DNA of 11,848 nucleotides from Pseudomonadota bacterium. Its GTDB lineage: Bacteria > Desulfobacterota > Desulfobacteria > Desulfobacterales > Desulfobacteraceae. The position numbers and the translations under genes are program-made. Shown one piece after another: positions 1 through 4,964 of the stretch; position 1 is the stretch's first letter, and each line of letters opens with the position of its first letter. The notes under the pieces are model-generated. The model was not told where the DNA came from, did no database searches, and saw only the letters and a program-made list of their open reading frames with translations. The stretch spans positions 1 through 11,848 of the forward strand of contig JAHJDU010000405.1 in the NCBI GenBank assembly GCA_018812385.1, written 5' to 3'.

Positions 1-1
1 G

Positions 2-346
2 TCGAAATCAAATGACGGGGGTATTGATGGAGTCATTAATGAGGATAAATTAGGACTTGAAAAAATATACATACAAGCAAAGCGGTACAATGAAAACAAA
101 GTTCGAGAAAAAGACATTCGCAATTTTATAGGGGCAATGAGTGGAGATACCAACAAGGGAGTTTTTGTAACAACATCAGTTTTTGATGATGCAGCCATTA
201 AAAAAGCCCACGATGCACATCATTCAATAATTCTTATAGATGGGAATAAGCTCGTTGACCTTATGCATCAATATGACGTTGGGGTTCAAGTTCGTAATGT
301 ATATGAAGTCAAGGAAGTCGATGAAGACTTTTTTGAAGGAAATTAA
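2..346 (+). CDS. Mrr-type restriction endonuclease, C-terminal part (5' end outside window)
   Basis: The frame is open from the window edge and ends at TAA 344-346, giving the last 114 residues. The visible part holds a PD-(D/E)XK nuclease core of the Mrr_cat type: a GGIDGVI motif (catalytic Asp) at visible residues 6-12, then a strand ending in IQAKRY around residues 24-29, the usual Q-x-K pair. It continues with the typical helix/strand pattern (RNFIGAMSG, GVFVTTSVF, ILIDGNKLVDLM). Mrr proteins are type IV-like restriction enzymes that cut modified DNA; they normally carry an N-terminal winged-helix domain, which would lie outside the window. An internal ATG at 137 is not a credible start because it would remove the catalytic residues. 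The gene is followed by an attC-like hairpin, so it is probably the gene of an integron cassette. The family call is strong; substrate specificity cannot be told. Confidence 0.85.
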   Translation, partial: SKSNDGGIDGVINEDKLGLEKIYIQAKRYNENKVREKDIRNFIGAMSGDTNKGVFVTTSVFDDAAIKKAHDAHHSIILIDGNKLVDLMHQYDVGVQVRNVYEVKEVDEDFFEGN

Positions 347-399
347 TCGTCAAGATTTTTATAAGTAAGAAAATGTAGATATCAGATATCAACTGAGGA

Positions 400-458
400 A
401 CAGAACTTTTTTTTTGAGCGGACCCATAAAAACCGGGCCGCTCAAAATGACGTTATGG
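400..458 (+). other. attC-like recombination site 1 (end of the Mrr cassette)
   Basis: A near-perfect hairpin: TTTTGAGCGG (412-421), one unpaired A (422), CCC (423-425), loop, GGG (435-437), CCGCTCAAAA (438-447). It is bracketed by AAC (404-406, inside ACAGAAC) and GTT (452-454, inside GTTATGG), with 5- and 4-base spacers. This is the layout of a short integron attC: R'' box, L'' with an extrahelical base, L', then R' (GTTRRRY). The R' GTTATGG does not pair with this site's own R'' beyond AAC/GTT, but pairs perfectly with the R'' of the next attC, as expected in an integrated array. The final CCGCTCAAAATGACGTTA resembles the ends of known attC sites. Recombination would be expected between G452 and T453. 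It is not a classic terminator because A residues, not T residues, follow the stem. Confidence 0.7.
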
Positions 459-509
459 CAGACAAAAAATGAATAACATATATTTAATCAGCATCCATGA
501 GGTGATCAA

Positions 510-737
510 ATGAGGCCAGAACAAATAAAAGACGAAATTAGCAAATTGGAGTTATCTGAAAAACTTCTGCTTGTTGAAGATATATGGGACTCTATTGCAG
601 CAAGCAATTCAGAAATTCCCATGCCAAAGTGGCAAAAACGAGAACTTGATAGAAGATATAAGGAATATAAAGAAGGAAGCATAAAGCTTCATGATTGGAA
701 AGATGTTCATAAAAGTCTGCGTGAAAAACACAAATGA
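510..737 (+). CDS. Antitoxin of addiction module family (PF09720/TIGR02574 type)
   Basis: A 75-residue protein beginning MRPEQIKDEISKLELSEKL, followed by the LLLVEDIWDSIA segment and a charged, Lys/Arg/Glu-rich C-terminal half. This is the usual form of the small putative addiction module antitoxins: a short helix, an E-x-L-W-D/E-S-I segment, then a basic flexible tail. Such antitoxins bind and neutralise a RelE/ParE toxin and usually repress their own promoter. The start ATG at 510 has a good ribosome binding site, GAGGTGAT (500-507). The stop overlaps the toxin start as ATGA (734-737), so translation is probably coupled. It lies within an integron cassette. The family call rests on pattern and on the toxin partner; DNA binding was not shown. 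Confidence 0.85.
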   Translation: MRPEQIKDEISKLELSEKLLLVEDIWDSIAASNSEIPMPKWQKRELDRRYKEYKEGSIKLHDWKDVHKSLREKHK

Positions 738-1015
738 AACTACGTTACACAGACAGGTCAAAAGATGATGTAGAATTAGCCTTTGCTTGGTATGAAAGAC
801 AAAGGAGAGGATTAGGGTTTGAGTTTCTGGATTGCATAGAGATTGCAGTGAAGTCGATACTGGAAAATCCAGAAATGTACAGAATCTATTACTCCATTTT
901 TAGGGGATGTGTGATCAGACGTTTTCCATTCTCGGTATTCTACACAATTGAAGATACAGAGATTGTTGTGCATTCAGTTTTCGACAATAGGCAAGACCCT
1001 GAAAAAAGGCCATAA
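734..1015 (+). CDS. RelE/ParE-family toxin
   Basis: A 93-residue protein of the usual RelE/ParE size. It shows the family order: an N-terminal strand and helix (MKLRYTDRSKDDVELAFAWY, with the W-Y-E-x-Q segment around residues 18-22), a second helix (FLDCIEIAVKSILENP), a paired strand with IRRFPFSVFYTI around 61-72, and a C-terminal VHSVFDNRQDPEK (79-91), where the family usually has an A-V-x-H-x-R-R-x-P motif. Members either cleave mRNA on the ribosome (RelE) or inhibit gyrase (ParE); the sequence does not decide which, though pairing with a PF09720 antitoxin is common for ParE-like members. It overlaps the antitoxin by 4 bases. The last codons (Arg, Pro, stop) are written in the first bases of attC 2, so the cassette has no spacer between gene and site. 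Confidence 0.87.
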   Translation: MKLRYTDRSKDDVELAFAWYERQRRGLGFEFLDCIEIAVKSILENPEMYRIYYSIFRGCVIRRFPFSVFYTIEDTEIVVHSVFDNRQDPEKRP

Positions 1016-1137
1016 CCAGGCGCTGGAGAGGGACCAGGCTGGAATAGACCACTTTGTAAATTATGTCGTTTTCAACCTTTGAGGTTTCGGGTAGGTTTGT
1101 GGTTGCCGCCGTCCGGCCCCTCAACTTTGCGTTACAC
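1009..1137 (+). other. attC-like recombination site 2, long VCR-like form
   Basis: The site begins GCCATAAC (R'', 1009-1016), followed by CAGGCGCTGGAGAGGGACC (1017-1035). It ends GTCCGGCCCCTCAACTTTGC (1111-1130) and GTTACAC (R', 1131-1137). GGAGAGGG can pair imperfectly with CCCCTCAAC, and GACCAC (1047-1052) with GTGGTT (1100-1105). An inner hairpin AACCT-TTG-AGGTT lies at 1074-1086. The length of about 129 bases and the imperfect pairing resemble the Vibrio repeat class of attC. The TAACCAGGCGCTGGAGAGGGAC start and CGGCCCCTCAAC...CGTTA end look like known attC ends. Expected crossover is between G1131 and T1132. No third attC follows, so this is the right end of the array. Confidence 0.75.
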
Positions 1138-1146
1138 ATATCCTAA

Positions 1147-1290
1147 AATATTAATATTGATTGGCTTATTAAATTTTTACATCGCTATAGGTTGGATACT
1201 ATTCAAATTTATATGGTATCCGGAAATATAGATCAATTTGACAATGCTGCCCTTGCACAGCACGGATTATCAATCCGGTTAAAATTTTAA
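1147..1290 (+). pseudogene. Possible 3' relic of a truncated gene beside the array
   Basis: A frame with no usable start is open from 1147 (after an in-frame TAA at 1144-1146) to TAA 1288-1290. It would encode 47 residues, with a protein-like ending VSGNIDQFDNAALAQHGL then SIRLKF. It begins only about ten bases after the terminal attC box and ends ten bases before the next gene's ATG, as an operon partner would. The only internal ATG (1213) would leave 25 residues. The reading is that the array replaced the 5' part of a chromosomal gene, but the frame could be open by chance. I do not recognise the family. A 6-base inverted repeat (CGGATT 1263-1268, AATCCG 1272-1277) falls inside it. Confidence 0.35.
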
Positions 1291-1300
1291 AGGATTATAC

Positions 1301-1624
1301 ATGTATCAATTATGTTTTTATGTGCCGGAATCACATCTTGAAAAAGTTAAAACAGCTCTTTTTAAAAAAGGTGCCGGAAAATTAGGCAATTATGATTCAT
1401 GTTCATGGGAGACTGAAGGTGTCGGTCAATTCAGACCACTACATGGCAGCAGTCCTTTTATCGGAGATAAAAACAAGATCGAACAGGTGCGGGAATTCAG
1501 AGTTGAAATGGTTATTCAGGATGTATACTTAAATTCAGTCCTAAGTAAGTTAGTGGAAGCTCACCCCTATGAAACACCGGCTTATAGTGTTTGGGAAATT
1601 AAAACACTCAAAGATTTTGATTGA
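1301..1624 (+). CDS. Stand-alone NIF3/YqfO-type PII-like domain protein
   Basis: A 107-residue protein beginning MYQLCFYVPESHLEKVKTAL. It carries the segment GAGKLGNYDSCSWETEGVGQ around residues 24-43, then FRPLHGSSPFIG (44-55), and ends with AHPYETPAYSVWEI (88-101). These are the hallmarks of the PII/CutA1-like domain that is inserted in long NIF3-family proteins (YqfO) and also occurs alone at about 100 residues. Full NIF3 proteins have two metal-binding lobes around this insert; none is present here, so this is the independent form. Its role is not established; the fold suggests a small trimeric ligand-binding or metal-linked protein. The ribosome binding site AAAGGA (1289-1294) sits 6 bases before ATG 1301. 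It follows the possible gene relic directly and may be the survivor of a broken operon. Confidence 0.85.
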   Translation: MYQLCFYVPESHLEKVKTALFKKGAGKLGNYDSCSWETEGVGQFRPLHGSSPFIGDKNKIEQVREFRVEMVIQDVYLNSVLSKLVEAHPYETPAYSVWEIKTLKDFD

Positions 1625-1979
1625 TAATACGCATGACATTCCCTTGTGGTAAAAATAAAAATTTAAAGAATTGCTTGTTATTCGATGAACTCCAAAATTT
1701 CCAGTGCAGGTTTACTTGCCTTGCAAAGATCGGATTGCCTGTGATTTTTTTAAAAGTTCAAAAGGCCTGGAATGTAAAAACGGCGGACTGTTTGAGGACA
1801 TACCTGCCCGGAGTTTCCGCCGTTAAATGGAAGGCCTTTTTGAAATTTAAAAAATCATTCGGGCACTAGAGAGTGCAAGGCGAGCAAACCGGAACGGGTA
1901 TTGGTTGCATCTTTGAGGTAAAATTGTTGCCCTTATACCAAATATCCAGAGAATGTCCTGTTTTGTTAGACTTAAATCA
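1625..1979. other. Intergenic region without a credible gene
   Basis: This non-coding stretch lies between the NIF3-like gene and the argJ promoter. It contains the large inverted repeat at 1760-1841 and a small hairpin GCACT-AGAG-AGTGC (1863-1876). A frame open from 1621 to 1869 has no ribosome binding site, runs through the inverted repeat, and has no protein-like composition, so it is not called. The part 1880-1979 shows nothing recognisable. Confidence 0.6.
1760..1841. repeat. REP-like long inverted repeat, possible bidirectional terminator
   Basis: There are two nested stems. The outer stem is AAAAGGCCT (1760-1768) with AGGCCTTTT (1832-1840). The inner stem is AACGGCGGA (1779-1787) with TCCGCCGTT (1816-1824). 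A 28-base tip between them contains CTGTTTGAGG and CCCGGAGTT. The nearly symmetric form, GC-rich inner stem and intergenic position resemble repetitive extragenic palindromes. The outer arms give a T run on each strand after the fold, so it could also stop transcription from both sides and insulate argJ. Whether it recurs in the genome cannot be seen in this window. Confidence 0.6.
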
Positions 1980-2008
1980 TTTACATGAGCAAACGTGCAA
2001 AGTATAAT
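1980..2008 (+). promoter_or_regulatory. Sigma-70 type promoter of argJ
   Basis: A -35 TTTACA (1980-1985) and a perfect -10 TATAAT (2003-2008) are separated by exactly 17 bases, 33 bases before the argJ ATG. It is the best promoter match in the window and probably drives argJ and the pseudouridine synthase gene behind it. I saw no clear operator next to it. Confidence 0.8.
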
Positions 2009-2041
2009 GCTTTTTCAAATTATTTTTAAGGAGTGGATGAA

Positions 2042-3211
2042 ATGAAAGGCTTTAAATTTGCCGGCATTTGTGCTGGGATTAAAAAAAATGGTGGAAAAGA
2101 CCTGGGACTTATATATTGTGAGAAGCCGGCTGCGGCTGCGGCTTTATTTACGAGGAATAAGGTGATGGCAGCACCGGTTCTTCTGGGTAAAGAAAAAATA
2201 AAAAAAGGCTTTTGTCAGGCTGTTCTTGTGAACAGCGGCAATGCCAATTGTTTTACAGGAAAAAAAGGAATTGACGATGCCATTACCTGTTCAAAATTGC
2301 TTGGCGATTGTCTTGATATTGATGAAGATCTTGTTCTGGTATCCTCAACAGGGGTCATTGGTGCAAATCTTCCCATGGATAAATTTGAGGCAGGTATTCC
2401 GGAAATTGTCAAACATCTTTCTTCTGAGGGCATGGATGATTTTGCAGATGCTATCCTTACAACAGATACCCATCGGAAAATTATAAAAAAAACCGGGGAA
2501 ATTAGGAATAAAATATTTTCAATCATGGGGATTGCAAAAGGATCCGGTATGATTCGACCGAATATGGCCACCATGCTGGCATTCATTTGCACGGATGTAG
2601 ATATTTTACCACAGGATTTAAAAATGTGTTTAAGCGCTGCCAATGAAAAGTCTTTTAACAGGATTACAATTGATGGCGATACCAGTACCAATGATACGCT
2701 TTTGGCCCTTGCAAACGGTAGTTCAGGAGTTAAAATCAATGATACAGATTCTAACATAGTATTTCAAAATGCTCTTGATGAGGTCTGTTTTCAACTTGCT
2801 AAAATGGTTGTCAAAGACGGGGAGGGTGCCACCAAGTTTGTACAGATTATTGTCAAAGGCGCTGAAACAAAAGAGGATGCATTTAAAGCATCGGAAGCTA
2901 TTGCCCATTCCAATCTGGTTAAGACTGCTATTTATGGAGAAGATCCCAACTGGGGGAGAATCACGGCGGCAGCTGGCAGGTCAGGCGCCCAGGTTGTTCC
3001 TGAAAAGATGGATCTTTTTTTTGATCACCAGCCTTTGGTTTTAAAGGGCAATTGGATGGGACCAGAAGCTGAAAAAAAGACAGCCCAGATCATGAAAAAG
3101 AATGAAATAATCATTACCCTGGATCTGAATCTTGGAAAAGAGACGGACAGATTTTTGTTTTGTGACTTTAGTGAAAATTATGTGAAAATAAATGCGGAAT
3201 ACAGGTCGTAA
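2042..3211 (+). CDS. argJ: Glutamate N-acetyltransferase / ornithine acetyltransferase ArgJ
   Basis: A 389-residue enzyme, the normal family length. ArgJ moves the acetyl group from N-acetylornithine to glutamate in the cyclic arginine pathway; some members also use acetyl-CoA. Visible marks are the N-terminal FKFAGICAGIKKNGGKDLGL, NSGNANCFTG (64-73), the oxyanion segment SSTGVIG (101-107), and the self-cleavage site KGSGMIRPNMATML (166-179), in which Thr177 is the expected nucleophile and new N-terminus of the beta chain. Later come YGEDPNWGRITAAAGRSG and the family-typical end YVKINAEYRS. The start is set at ATG 2042 because AAGGAG (2028-2033) lies 8 bases before it; a GTG at 2033 would overlap that ribosome binding site. 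Thr177 and the surrounding motif are intact, so it should be active. Whether it is mono- or bifunctional cannot be read from sequence; absence of argA in the genome would suggest bifunctional. Confidence 0.96.
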   Translation: MKGFKFAGICAGIKKNGGKDLGLIYCEKPAAAAALFTRNKVMAAPVLLGKEKIKKGFCQAVLVNSGNANCFTGKKGIDDAITCSKLLGDCLDIDEDLVLVSSTGVIGANLPMDKFEAGIPEIVKHLSSEGMDDFADAILTTDTHRKIIKKTGEIRNKIFSIMGIAKGSGMIRPNMATMLAFICTDVDILPQDLKMCLSAANEKSFNRITIDGDTSTNDTLLALANGSSGVKINDTDSNIVFQNALDEVCFQLAKMVVKDGEGATKFVQIIVKGAETKEDAFKASEAIAHSNLVKTAIYGEDPNWGRITAAAGRSGAQVVPEKMDLFFDHQPLVLKGNWMGPEAEKKTAQIMKKNEIIITLDLNLGKETDRFLFCDFSENYVKINAEYRS

Positions 3212-3212
3212 C

Positions 3213-3905
3213 ATGCGGCTTCAAAAATACCTGGCCCATGCTGGGGTTTGTTCCAGGAGAAAAGCAGAAGAGCACATTTTAAGCGGCCGGGTAAAAGTAA
3301 ACCAAATCATTGTCACAGAACTTGGAACAAAAATTGATTTAGAAAAAGACAAGATTTTTTTTAATAATAAAGCTATTATTTTAAAACAGGAATCGCCAAA
3401 AATCTATATTGCCCTGAACAAACCCGTGGATTACGTCTCATCCTGTTCCAGGCAGAACTCTAAAATTGTTCTTGACCTGGTCGATATTGATGAGCGGGTG
3501 TACCCTGTGGGTCGACTTGATAAAGATTCCAAGGGACTTTTGCTGTTGACCAATGATGGAGATCTCCACAATAAATTATCCCATCCCTCTTTTAATCATG
3601 AAAAAGAGTATATTGTGACAACTATTTATCCCATATCTGAAACCGGGTTGGAGAATATGGCACAGGGCATTGTCATTGACAATGTCATCACGAGAAAGGC
3701 AAAAGTAAAACGCCTCTCAAAAAATAAGTTCAATATTGTTTTAAAACAGGGAAAAAACCGCCAGATTCGCAAAATGGTTGAAAAAATAGGGAACAAGGTT
3801 GATACATTAAAAAGAATCAGGATAGCCAATATCAACCTTGCAAATTTAGAAGAAGGAAAATGGCGCTATTTAACCCATAAAGAGATCAAACAATTAACCA
3901 ATTGA
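3213..3905 (+). CDS. rRNA pseudouridine synthase, RsuA/RluF family
   Basis: A 230-residue protein with an N-terminal S4 RNA-binding domain (MRLQKYLAHAGVCSRRKAEE through about residue 60). The catalytic domain has GRLDKDSKGLLLLTNDGDL (100-118), in which Asp103 is the expected catalytic residue, and the C-terminal motif KQGKNRQIRKMVEKIG (178-193). The family converts a specific uridine in 16S or 23S rRNA to pseudouridine. The GRLDKDS form of the motif is closer to RluF than to RluB, where GRLDxxTxGLL is usual, but the target site is not certain. The start at ATG 3213 is chosen because MRLQKYLAHAG is the usual N-terminus; ATG 3192 would overlap argJ and add seven unlikely residues. It begins one base after the argJ stop, so the two are co-transcribed and probably coupled. 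Its 3' end overlaps trpS on the other strand by 12 bases. Confidence 0.9.
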   Translation: MRLQKYLAHAGVCSRRKAEEHILSGRVKVNQIIVTELGTKIDLEKDKIFFNNKAIILKQESPKIYIALNKPVDYVSSCSRQNSKIVLDLVDIDERVYPVGRLDKDSKGLLLLTNDGDLHNKLSHPSFNHEKEYIVTTIYPISETGLENMAQGIVIDNVITRKAKVKRLSKNKFNIVLKQGKNRQIRKMVEKIGNKVDTLKRIRIANINLANLEEGKWRYLTHKEIKQLTN

Positions 3906-4904
3906 TTGAATTCCAATAGTTTTTCTTATTTTTTCAAGAAAAGGCACGGAAAATTCTCTTGCTTTTATCGCACCTTTTTTAAGTATTACATCAATATCTG
4001 ATGGATTTTTTATAAGCTCTTCATAGTCTTTTCTTGGGTTTTTCAATATTTCATCAATATATTCAAAAAGCTCCTGTTTCATGGTTCCCCATGCAATACC
4101 CTGTCTGTAACGGTCATATAGTGCCTTGGTTTCTATTTCACTTGCAAAGGCCTTGTATATAGAAAAAAGCGTGCAGGTATCCGGATCTTTGGGTTCATCA
4201 GGTCCAAGGGAATTGGTTTTTATCTTCATTATCATTTTTCTAAGATTTTTTTGTGTGTCAAACAAAGGAATAAAATTATTATAGCTTTTACTCATTTTCC
4301 GCCCGTCAAGACCTGAGAGAACAGCAGAGCTCTCATCCACAACAACTTCGGGAAGAATAAACAATTTTTTATAAACATGATTAAATCTTGCTGCAATATC
4401 TCTTGTCATTTCAAGATGCTGAACCTGGTCTTTTCCAACAGGTACTTTTCTGGCATTAAACATCAGAATATCTGCGGCCATAAGTATTGGATATGAAAAA
4501 AGGCCCATGGTTATGCCTTGCTCCAGGTCCTTATGCCCTTGTTCTTCATTTTGCTCTATTGATGCTTTGTAGGCATGGGCTCTATTCATCAGCCCTTTGG
4601 CAGTAAGGCTGGTAAGAATCCATGTCAGTTCCGGTATTTCAGGAATATCAGACTGCCGGTAAAAAACGCAGTTCTCATAATCCAGTCCTAAAGCGATCCA
4701 TGCTGCTGATATTTCAAGGGCTGATTGTTTTCTTAAGCGTGGGTCATGATTCTTAATCAAAGAATGATAATCGGCAAGAAAATAATAGGATACAAGGTCT
4801 GGATTCTTACTGGTTTCAACTGCCGGGCGAATGGCACCGACATAATTGCCAAGGTGAGGGGTCCCGCTGGTTGTGATGCCTGTTAAAAAATCTGCATTCT
4901 TCAT
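3894..4904 (-). CDS. trpS: Tryptophanyl-tRNA synthetase
   Basis: A 336-residue class I aminoacyl-tRNA synthetase that charges tRNA-Trp in the cytoplasm; the length is typical. The HIGH-type signature is TPHLGNY (15-21), preceded by LTGITTSG. The Trp-pocket region includes FYRQSDIPEIPELTW (81-95), and MGLFSYPILMAADILMFNARKVPVGKDQ follows in two adjacent blocks (133-160). The KMSKS loop is GRKMSKSYNN (201-210). The start is taken as ATG 4904, which gives the normal MKNADFLTGI beginning. A TTG two codons upstream (4910) is also in frame but sits only 4 bases from the AGGA motif (plus-strand TCCT 4915-4918). It lies 60 bases downstream of the nucleotidyltransferase fusion on the same strand with no clear terminator between, so it is probably in one operon. 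Confidence 0.96.
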   Translation of the reverse strand: MKNADFLTGITTSGTPHLGNYVGAIRPAVETSKNPDLVSYYFLADYHSLIKNHDPRLRKQSALEISAAWIALGLDYENCVFYRQSDIPEIPELTWILTSLTAKGLMNRAHAYKASIEQNEEQGHKDLEQGITMGLFSYPILMAADILMFNARKVPVGKDQVQHLEMTRDIAARFNHVYKKLFILPEVVVDESSAVLSGLDGRKMSKSYNNFIPLFDTQKNLRKMIMKIKTNSLGPDEPKDPDTCTLFSIYKAFASEIETKALYDRYRQGIAWGTMKQELFEYIDEILKNPRKDYEELIKNPSDIDVILKKGAIKAREFSVPFLEKIRKTIGIQSIG

Positions 4905-4964
4905 GTTCAATAATTCCTGAAATAAATTGTTTTTAAATAAAGGGTATTAACAAAAAGTTGTGAA

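Larger units (their letters stand above)
453..1131 (+). mobile_element. Integron gene cassette carrying a toxin-antitoxin pair
   Basis: The proposed cassette runs from the T after G452 to G1131. It contains 57 bases of leader, two overlapping genes, and its own attC (from 1009). The 5' edge GTTATGGC (452-459) is the exact reverse complement of GCCATAAC (1009-1016), the first box of the downstream attC. In an excised circular cassette these two halves form one attC, so this 8-base match is the expected mark of a complete cassette. The leader is AT-rich, with a possible -10 TATATT at 479-484 but no convincing -35, so a private promoter is possible but unproven. Toxin-antitoxin cassettes are well known in large chromosomal integrons, where they are thought to stabilise the array. 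No integrase is in the window; a relic array is possible. Confidence 0.72.

Noticed and set aside
412..447. Hairpin as a rho-independent terminator of the Mrr gene
   Set aside because: The T run precedes the stem and A residues follow it on the plus strand, so the layout is wrong. Flanking AAC and GTT boxes fit an attC better, although some effect on transcription is possible.
915..1139. Minus-strand frame of 74 codons across the toxin end and attC 2
   Set aside because: It is antisense to the toxin and lies over a recombination site, with no ribosome binding site. attC sites often show chance frames.
1263..1277. Small inverted repeat CGGATT-ATC-AATCCG as an operator or terminator
   Set aside because: The stem is only 6 bases with no T run behind it and lies inside the open relic frame; chance cannot be excluded.
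1..1300. CRISPR array or insertion sequence as the source of the accessory region
   Set aside because: There are no regularly spaced direct repeats, no transposase and no terminal inverted repeats; the integron cassette reading explains the structure better.
1621..1869. Open frame of 82 codons after the NIF3-like gene
   Set aside because: It has no ribosome binding site, overlaps the end of the previous gene, runs through a palindromic element, and has an unlikely composition for a protein.
2215..2757. Minus-strand frame of 180 codons inside argJ
   Set aside because: It is fully antisense to a well-conserved argJ and is a codon-bias shadow.
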